Assembly: GCA_012295275.1 (NCBI GenBank)
Contig: CM022669.1
Coordinates: forward strand, 5,427,368 to 5,491,367
Reading direction: 5' to 3'
Source of the DNA: Chrysomallon squamiferum
Taxonomy: Eukaryota; Mollusca; Gastropoda; Neomphalida; Peltospiridae
DNA: 64,000 nt
In this document: in pieces, positions 55,545 to 64,000 of the stretch
Layout: the number at the start of each line of letters is the position of its first letter
How positions within the stretch are numbered: the stretch's first letter is position 1
Made by a program: the position numbers and the translations under genes
The notes under the pieces: model-generated
The model's database searches: none
Told to the model about the DNA's origin: nothing
Seen by the model: the letters and a program-made list of their open reading frames with translations, nothing else

Positions 55545-55683
55545 CAAAGTGTAAACAATTCTAATCAAATTAGGTTACTTCTAAAAAAAAAGCCTGACTT
55601 TTTAGGTATAAGCGTTATCAATACGACCATGGCCGAGTATCTATGTTAATATGGTTTCGCTAATGACGTCACCTCTGACGTCA
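55545..55683. promoter_or_regulatory. Candidate regulatory block 9: double CRE upstream of the open FoxQ2-like exon
   Basis: The forkhead-like part is changed (CAAAGTGTAAACAA), TAATCAAATTA is kept at 55,562-55,572, and perfect TGACGTCA sites lie at 55,664-55,671 and 55,676-55,683. The first CRE starts 272 bp upstream (minus-strand sense) of the exon at 54,850-55,392. It could belong to a FoxQ2 intron or promoter. Confidence 0.45.
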
Positions 55684-55907
55684 GTAGATTGATTCTCTTC
55701 CGAAGTCTGTGAGATAAACCAACGCAGAGTTTTTCTTCTAATTACCGCGTTGTGAAGTGCATCTTTTTCTTATACATGATGTACTTTAATTTGAATAAAT
55801 GATCGAAAAACAAATACAAAAAAGGAAATAGAGAAAGAACCTAAATGAGGAACAAGAACAACAATATCACAAATATATATATATATATATACACCATAAA
55901 ATAAAAC

Positions 55908-55959
<52 letters not shown>

Positions 55960-58224
55960 AGCTGATCATCATCATTATTATTATCGTCTTCATTATTTTT
56001 ATCATTGCCATTCTGAACAATCTTTTACCAACTTGTAAATTTATATTTTGGATTACTGAACCTTGTGTCAAAATTCAAAAATAATTGTTTCGTTAATTCC
56101 TTTACTCTTTGTTACAGTATCTACATACACAAAAGTCATGTATTTTCCCACTTATCTCTTTTGGTTTTATTAAATTTTTAAATCAGATTGTTCTTTGATG
56201 TATCCGACGATTCATTATTACATCAGGTAAGAAAATGAATTTAATTCCTGTATACATGTATATATCTATTATCTGTTTGCCATGAATAACTGCTTTTCTC
56301 TCTATATATATCTGTCTGAATGTGTGAGTGTGTGTGTGTTTATTAACATTTTTGTTGTTATTTTGATTTCATGATAGACTTTCAAAACAGTATTTGAAGA
56401 TTTAAAATTTTGTATTGCATACTACACTTGTAACAAATACAGATAAAAATGGCGAATTGACGTCAATACTGCAGTAAGAATAGATTTTCAAGTCTATACG
56501 TTTATTTAAATGAATTACTTAAATAGCTGTGTCATACAGTTATTTTACGATCAGTTTAAAGTATTGTTAAAAGGAAAAAAATCACCATTTACAATCGATG
56601 GTGTTTAAGAAATGGATTTTTCTAAATTATAAACACAGCTACAATTTTTTTATGAAAAACAAACAAACAAAATAAAAACCCGCAAATAATAAAACAGATG
56701 ATAAAGAAATAAAACTAAATAAACAACATCAACAGATTTCTTCAGTTATATATAGTGAAAATAACACATTTATTGATATTATCATTTGCTATTTACTTAA
56801 TATGGGCAAATATTCAATTCTGACTTGCTAACCGTTGGGTTTAGAGTTACAGAATCCATGATAATGTACGATCTAAAAAAAAAAAGAAGAAAAATGTGTA
56901 GTTCCTATTAGTTTACTATAAAATATCAGATATGAATCATACTTACTTAATACTGAATATAACAATGTCCCAAGACAGGTAAAAATATACGTTGAAACCA
57001 AATACAAAATATCTTTAGAATCATATAGTTTTCTTACATAGGGAAAGGTATGATGGTTAGAGTGTACGACATAGTCAGTTAACTGCAAACTTATACATTT
57101 TTTACCAATGTTAATCTTAATTTCAAAACTGATTTCTAGATCTTGTTTGTAACGATGTCTGGATTTTATCGTAAAGGCAATTTGAGCCAATATTTTTAAT
57201 ATGTGCTATTTATTGGGTTGTTGTGACAAATATAATTTCAAAATGGCGGATTGACGTCAATGGAGCAGGAAGATATTCAGTACCAAACATTTACTGATTA
57301 TTTTAATTCAGTGGTCAACAGACTGCTGATATTTATTATGACCACTACAAACAATCCATAATGATCGTGATAAATATAAACAAAACAATTAAATAAACAA
57401 AACAAGTAAAAGAAAATTTGAATTTATAACCTTAATAGTTAAGGTAGCCATTTTGTTTAATTTACGAACAATAAATAATGTGTATTAAAGACATAATCTC
57501 TGCATAGTTTATATATATATATATATAATACCTCTGCAATCAAAAAATAACATAAACATCCGTCTAAATCAAATTTCTCCTGTTCAGTCAGACCTCACGT
57601 AATTTTGTACACACACGAGAAGTCCAGGAGGTTTTGTTGTGTTTTAAAAACAAATCATGACAAAAGAAATACGCTTAGGTGTTTATTAGTTTGCTCGCTG
57701 TACTATATCATGCAGGTATTTACAACTCTACCTTTAATTTAATTAATCATTTATTTTATTATGTCCGAGCTTAAAATGTAGAATGTTTGTAGGAAAATAA
57801 AATGAACAATATATCGATGCATGCAGAAAATAAAAAAATCACAACAAAAATATAAAAGAAAAATCTGTTTCACATGAAGGTTGGAAAGGGAAATTAATAA
57901 AAGTGATGATGATAAAGTATTGCAGAGATTATAATTATATATATATATATCTATGATTCAATATTTATTATTATTTTTTTAAGAAAAAGAAGAAAACATT
58001 TTTAAATTAGTATTGGTAAATATAAGATTAAAAACCGAAATATTTACAAGAAATTTTACTAAAAATAAATTTCTGTATAATCGTACACTGAAATACAATG
58101 AAAATTTCATCTTTCTGACCAAATTTTGGAACGGGTGAAATATAAAACGCACAAAAACATAACAAAAGTAACTTCCTCGTTTCAGCACTAAAGCTAGACA
58201 TAGAATACGTTTCCAGGCAACAGA

Positions 58225-59073
58225 ATGAAACTGTCCATACAGCTTTCACAGTTATTTTTTGTTGTGAAAAGGTGCGGTTTGAGAGAATCTTCTTGTTACA
58301 ATTTCATTTTATTTTCATATTTTTCTTTTTCTTTTATTCAAAGAAGAAAGCTTCCATTAGAAATCTATTTAAGACATAAAAATAAATTTGTCCTTCGTTT
58401 TTGTACATATGTATACACATACAAATGTACTAACAAACACACATATACATACACACATACATCCATATACATAACTATTTTCAGAAATATATATATATAT
58501 ATATACATACGTACACACAGACATTCACACACAAACACATTGCTGTAATAAGGTACTGTATGATATCTTTCATGATATAATTATAATCATCATTAATTAG
58601 TCTGAGTTAAAAGTTTGTACCTGTTCTAATTAACTGGTGCCAATGTTCCCATGCATGTCAGAAGAACAAACACAGGTGCAAACACCAAATAATAATGAAA
58701 AATATTCTTTTCTTCTGACCATGTTTCCAAATAATGGACATTTTCCTTGACTCTGGCATGATTTGGAATAGTTTTCGGAGCAGACATAGCTACCCTTTTG
58801 AAAAGGACATTTTATATATGTCTTTAATTATTATTTGTGGAAAAAATAAAAACAACTACAAAGTATACTTCTACTCAGAATTCAGAGCCTATTAAAAGAA
58901 CTAGTAACGGTAGTGGTGGAGATGGTAGTAGAAGTTTTTATTTATTATTTTTAGCAACAATAGCAGTTTTAGTATTAATAATACCAGTAGTAGTTTAGTA
59001 GCAGCAGCGGTATTAATAATACCAGTAGTAGTTTTAATACTAATAATCTTAATACTAGTAGTGATAGTAGCAA

Positions 59074-59106
<33 letters not shown>

Positions 59107-60022
59107 TAGTAGTAATATTAGTAGTAGTAGCAGTAGTACTAACAGTTGATGTTGTTGTAACAGCTCATTTTTTAAATAGACATACATGTCTTTTAAAATA
59201 ATAATAATAATAATAATAAAAAAATAAAAAAAAAGGAATCTCTAAGTAGTTACTGCAGTATGTTAACAACAATCTCACCCATAACAGTAGTCGGGACTAA
59301 ATGTTCCAGATAAGACACCTTCGACAATGTTCATGTCATGCAAATTAATCGCTGCAGGAGAGTGTAAATTAACAGTCATTGCCGAATATTAACAGGCTTT
59401 TGATGGCTAATTTGGAACGAAAATATCAGCAATTTTGTTCAACTCATGCCATTCTAATCTTAGCAAGATAAAGCTTGTATCTCAAGATATTAACCACTTG
59501 TTCCATATAGATATATAATTTGTACATCAATTCGTTGGATAAGAGTCCTTCTTCATAAATAAAAGGGTTACTTTCTTATCTTTGACCTAAAATACGTCAT
59601 TTTTATGTTATTTATTTATTTATTTAAGAAAAAATATGTCCGTATAGCAATTCTTTTTCCTGCCCAAACAATAAACAATGCTAATCAAATTAGGTTACTT
59701 CTAAAAAAAAGAAAGAAAGCTGGACTTTGTAGGTATTAGGCGTTATCAATACGACCATGGCCGAGTATCTATGTTAATATCGTTTTGCTAATGACGTCAC
59801 CTCTGACGTCAGTAGATTGATTCTCTTCCGAAGTCTGTGGGATAAACCAACGCAGAGTTTTTCTTCTAATTACCGCGTTGTCAAGTTGATCTTGTTCTTA
59901 TTCATGATGTACTTTAATTTGAGTAAATCATCGAAAACAAAAACAAAAAGGAAATAGAGAAAGAAGGAGAAGGAGGAACAACAACAAAAATAATAAATAA
60001 ATTTAAAATATATATATATACA

Positions 60023-60058
<36 letters not shown>

Positions 60059-60995
60059 GCCATCATCGTCATCATTATCCATTTACAATCGATGGTGTTT
60101 AAGAAATAGATTTTTCTAAATTATAAACACAGCTACAATTTTTTATGAAAAACAAACAAACAAAATAAAAACCCGCAAATAATAAAACAGATGATAAAGA
60201 AATAAAACTAAATAAATAACATCAACAGATTTCTTCAGTTATATATAGTGAAAATAACACATTTATTGATATTATCATTTGCTATTTACTTAATATGGGC
60301 AAATATTCAATTCTGACTTGCTAACCGTTGGGTTTAGAGTTACAGAATCCATGATAATGTACGATCTAAAAAAAAAAATTAAGAAAAATGTGTAGTTCCT
60401 ATTAGTTTACTATAAAATATCAGATATGAATCATACTTACTTAATACTGAATATAACAATGACCCAAGACAGGTAAAAATATACGTTGAAACCAAATACA
60501 AGATATCTTTAGAATCATATAGTTTTCTTACATAGGGAAAGGTATGGTGGTTAGAGTGTACGACATAGTCAGTTAACTGCAAACTTATACATTTTTTACC
60601 AATGTTAATCTTAATTTCAAAACTGATTTCTAGATCTTGTTTGTAACGATGTCTGGATTTTATCGTAAAGGCAATTTGAGCCAATATTTTTAATATGTGC
60701 TATTTATTGGGTTGTTGTGACAAATATAATTTCAAAATGGCGGATTGACGTCAATGGAGCAGGAAGATATTCAGTACCAAACATTTACTGATTATATTAA
60801 TTCAGTGGTCAGCAGACTGCTGATATTTATTATGACCACTACAAATAATCGACAATGATCGTGATAAATATAAAGAAAAATTAAATAAACAAAACAAGTA
60901 AAAGAAAATTTGAATTTATAAGCTTAATAGTTAAGGTAGCCATTTTGTTTAATTTACGAACAATAAATAATGTGTATTAAAGACATAATCTCTGT

Positions 60996-61058
<63 letters not shown>

Positions 61059-61750
61059 CATCTCTGCAATCAAAAAATAACATAAACATCCGTCTAAATC
61101 AAATTTCTCCTGTTCAGTCAGACCTCACGTAATTTTGTACACACACGAGAAGTCCAGGAGGTTTTGTTGTGTTTTAAAAACAAATCACGACAAAAGAAAT
61201 ACGCTTAGGTGTTTATTAGTTTGCTCGCTGTACTATATCATGCAGGTATTTACAACTCTACTTTTAATTTAATTAATCATTTATTTTATTATGTCCGAGC
61301 TTAAAATGTAGAATGTTTGTAGGAAAATAAAATGAACCATTATATCGATGCATGCAGAAAATAAAGAAAAAACACAACAAAAATATAAAAGAAAAATCTG
61401 TTTCACATGAAGGTTGGAAAGGGAAATTAATAAAAGTGATGATGATAAAGTATTGTAGAGATTATGATTATATATATATAATTTAATTTTTATTATTATT
61501 TTTTTAAGAAAAAGAAGAAAACATTTTTAAATTAGTATTGGTAAATATAAGATTAAAAACCGAAATATTTACAAGAGATTCTATTAAAAATAAATTTCTG
61601 TATACTTGTACACTGAAATGCAATGAAAATTTCATCTTTCTGAACTAATTTTTAAACGGGTGAAATATTAAAACGCACAACAACATAACAAAACTAACTT
61701 ACTCGTTTCAGCACTAAAGCTAGACATAGAATACGTTTCCAGGCAACAGA
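58225..61750. repeat. Tandem array unit 6 (about 3.5 kb, internally deleted)
   Basis: Start landmark, TAG/CAG tract (about 59,075-59,150), regulatory block (59.67-59.81 kb) and TTA tract (60,023-60,057). It then jumps directly to the segment after the FoxQ2/CRE region, at CCATTTACAATCGATGGTGT near 60,079, so only one ATTGACGTCAAT remains (60,744). An AT tract of about 60 bp lies at 61,000-61,058. Confidence 0.82.
59666..59811. promoter_or_regulatory. Candidate regulatory block 10
   Basis: AAACAATAAACAA at 59,666, TAATCAAATTA at 59,682-59,692, and perfect TGACGTCA at 59,792-59,799 and 59,804-59,811. Confidence 0.45.
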
Positions 61751-62630
61751 ATGAAAGTGACCATACAGCTTTCACAGTTATTTTTTGTTGTGAAAAGGTG
61801 CGGTTTGACAGAATCTTCTTGTTACCATTTCATTTTATTTTCATATTTTTCTTTTTCTTTTATTCAAAGAAGAAAGCTTCCATTAGCAATCTATCTAAGA
61901 CATGAAAAATATATTTGTCCTTCGTTTTTATACATATGTATACACATACAAATGTACTAACAAACACACATATACATACACACATACATCCATATATATA
62001 ACTATTTTGAGAAATATATAGACATATATATATATATATATATATACACATACATACGTACACACAGACATTAACACAGAAATTCACTGCTGTAATAAGG
62101 TACTGTATGATATCTTTCATGATATAATTATAATCATCGTTAATTACTCTGAGTTAAAAGTTTGTACCTTTTCCAATTAACTGGTGCCAATGTTCTCATG
62201 CATGCCAGAAGAACAAACACAGGTGCAAACACAAAATAATAATGAAAAATATTCTTTTTTATCTTCTGATCATGTTTGGCAATAATGGATATTTTCCTTC
62301 ACTCTGGCATGATTTGGAATATTTTTCGGAGCAGACATAGCTACACTTTTGAAAAGGACATTGTATATATGTCTTTAATTATTATTTGTGGAAAAAACAA
62401 AAACAACTACAAATTATACTTCTACTCAGAATTCAGAACCTATTGAATAGTGGTAGTAACTCTAGTTGTATTGGTTGTGGTGTAGTAGAATTTCTTTTTA
62501 GCAAATGTAACAGTAGTAGCAGTTTTAGCAGTTGTAGTAGTCGTATTAGTAGCTCTGGTAGTAGCAGCAGCGGTAGTAATAATACCAGTACTAGTTCTAA
62601 TACTAATATTTGTTATACTATTAGTGATAT

Positions 62631-62669
<39 letters not shown>

Positions 62670-63574
62670 GAGTAATATTAGTAGTAGCAGCAGTAATAGT
62701 AACAGTTGATGTTGTTCTAACTAAATATACCAACGTGCCTTTAAAAAAAAAATAATAATAATAATAAAAAAGAATCCCTAAGTAATTACTGCAGTATGTT
62801 AACAACAATCTCACCCACAACAGTAGTGAGGACTAAATGTTCCAAATAACACACCTTCGGCTATTTTCATGTTATGCAAATTAAAAGCTGCGCGAGACCG
62901 TAAATTTACGATCATAGCCGAATATTAACAAGCTCTTGATGGGCTAATTTGGAACGAAAAGTTCAGCAGTTTCGTTTAACTCCGGCCATTCTAATCTTAG
63001 CAGCATAAAGCTGGTGTCTCAAGACAGTAACCACTTGTTCCTTTTATATATATATATATATAATTTTATACATCAATTCTTTGGATAAGAGTTCTTCTTT
63101 ATAAATAAAATGTTTACTATCTTATTTTTGACCTAAAATACTTCATTTGTATGTTATGTTATGTTATGTTATGTTATGTTATTTATTTGTTTATTTAACC
63201 AAAAATATGTCTTTATAGCAATTCTTTTTCCTGCCCAAACAATAAACAATGCTAATCAAATTAGGTTACTTCTAAAACAAAACAAAAAACAGCCGGACTT
63301 TGTGGGTATTAGGCGTTATCAATACGACCATGGCCGAGTATCTATGTTAATAGCGTTTCGCTAAACACGTCACCTCTGACGTCAGTAGATTGATTCTCTT
63401 CCGAAGTCTGTGAGATAAACCAACGCAGAGTTTTTCTTCTAATTACCGCGTTGTCAAGTGCATCTTGTTCTTATTCATGATGTGCTTTAATTTGGGTATA
63501 TGATCGAAAACAAAAACAAGAAAGAAAATAGAGAAAGGAGGAGAAGTAGAAACAACAACAAATATAATAAATAA

Positions 63575-63628
<54 letters not shown>

Positions 63629-63802
63629 GCCATGATCGTCATCGTTATTATTATCGTCTTCCATATTTTTATCATCATCATTCTTTTACTAACTGGTAAA
63701 TTTATTTGATTTCTTAAATGTGACTTTAAAAAAATATTAGAATCAAATGTATGTATGTATGAATCTGATCTACTTATATATTGAAAAGAGAAAGAGATTG
63801 TA
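61751..63802. repeat. Tandem array unit 7 (truncated last unit)
   Basis: Start landmark in a diverged form (ATGAAAGTGACCATACAGCT), a TAG tract (about 62,630-62,690), the regulatory block (63.24-63.38 kb) and a TTA tract (63,577-63,627). The unit stops where the transposon-like end begins, at a TA dinucleotide (63,801-63,802). Confidence 0.8.
63237..63384. promoter_or_regulatory. Candidate regulatory block 11
   Basis: AAACAATAAACAA at 63,237, TAATCAAATTA at 63,253-63,263 and TGACGTCA at 63,377-63,384. The first CRE is changed to CACGTCA. Confidence 0.42.
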
Positions 63803-64000
63803 CAGTATACCCTCACCTATTCGCGGTTCCCCATTCGCGGCCCCGCATATTCGCGGGTTAGGCTCTTAACCCTATCGCATAGTATGCTGGTATACCAGGC
63901 TAGCGTCATAACGTCATAAAAACAAATGCTCAGTAAACCGGGTTTTTGTAGGTCATAGAGACTTAAGTGCCTGAAGAGTAGGAATAATTACCTAAAGTGC
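63803..64000. mobile_element. Probable terminal inverted repeat of a pogo/Tigger-like DNA transposon
   Basis: After a TA dinucleotide at 63,801-63,802 the sequence reads CAGTATACCCTCACC, then three ATTCGCGG repeats (about 63,820, 63,833 and 63,850). CAGT...CCTC starts with repeated TTCGCGG motifs and TA target duplication are typical of pogo/Tigger (Tc1/mariner superfamily) ends. G+C content jumps here, and the array similarity stops exactly at this point. The element runs out of the window, so its transposase and far end are not seen. Confidence 0.62.

Larger units (their letters stand above)
52301..58224. repeat. Tandem array unit 5 (about 5.9 kb, carries the open FoxQ2-like exon)
   Basis: Start landmark as in the other units, with a shortened TAG tract (about 53,043-53,100), a regulatory block (53.61-53.75 kb), a TTA tract, then about 800 bp of sequence found nowhere else in the window (54,060-54,849), the FoxQ2-like exon, a second regulatory block (55.55-55.68 kb), and ATTGACGTCAAT at 56,456 and 57,250. 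The B-type segment is absent. Confidence 0.82.

Overview
The window is A+T-rich animal nuclear DNA, roughly 70% A+T by eye. It is dominated by microsatellites, a 37-bp minisatellite and multi-kilobase repeats. Only about 3 kb looks like real protein-coding sequence. All of it is on the minus strand and stands out by higher G+C and long uninterrupted frames with recognisable family motifs. Splice acceptors, AATAAA signals and a FoxQ2-type forkhead indicate a metazoan. The repeat landscape and FoxQ2 suggest a marine invertebrate, with a spiralian such as a mollusc as my guess. This is a low-confidence inference and nothing in the window settles it.

1-11.5 kb: two related repeat composites (A and B types) carry the first two 37-bp minisatellite arrays, separated by a C-type repeat that recurs at 18.6 kb. 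11.5-14.8 kb: an island with two head-to-tail minus-strand genes, a triose-phosphate-translocator (TPT) family membrane carrier and, directly downstream, a polysaccharide-pyruvyl-transferase family enzyme. 15.2-24.4 kb: more A and C repeats, minisatellite arrays 3 and 4, and a short C-terminal relic of a second pyruvyltransferase-like gene at 17.9 kb. 24.4-63.8 kb: a long tandem array of 3.5-6.9-kb units. Two units contain the last coding part of a FoxQ2-like forkhead gene, one open (54.85-55.39 kb) and one broken by three stops (35.33-35.78 kb). At 63.80 kb the array is cut by what looks like the terminal inverted repeat of a pogo/Tigger-like DNA transposon.

The most interesting biology is the carrier-enzyme pair. 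Pyruvyltransferases use phosphoenolpyruvate (PEP), which is made in the cytosol, while the enzyme here looks like a type II Golgi membrane protein. A TPT-family carrier is the expected way to bring PEP into the Golgi lumen, as in fission yeast. The two genes are about 310 bp apart, and the AATAAA of the first sits about 50 bp before a splice acceptor of the second, so they may be co-expressed. I propose a two-gene module for pyruvylated glycans in an animal.

The second notable system is regulatory. Nine copies of a conserved block carry one or two TGACGTCA sites, eleven copies carry a TAATCAAATTA homeodomain-dimer palindrome, and fifteen exact ATTGACGTCAAT palindromes are spread through the repeats. 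The FoxQ2 copies both lie 272 bp from one of the double-CRE blocks.
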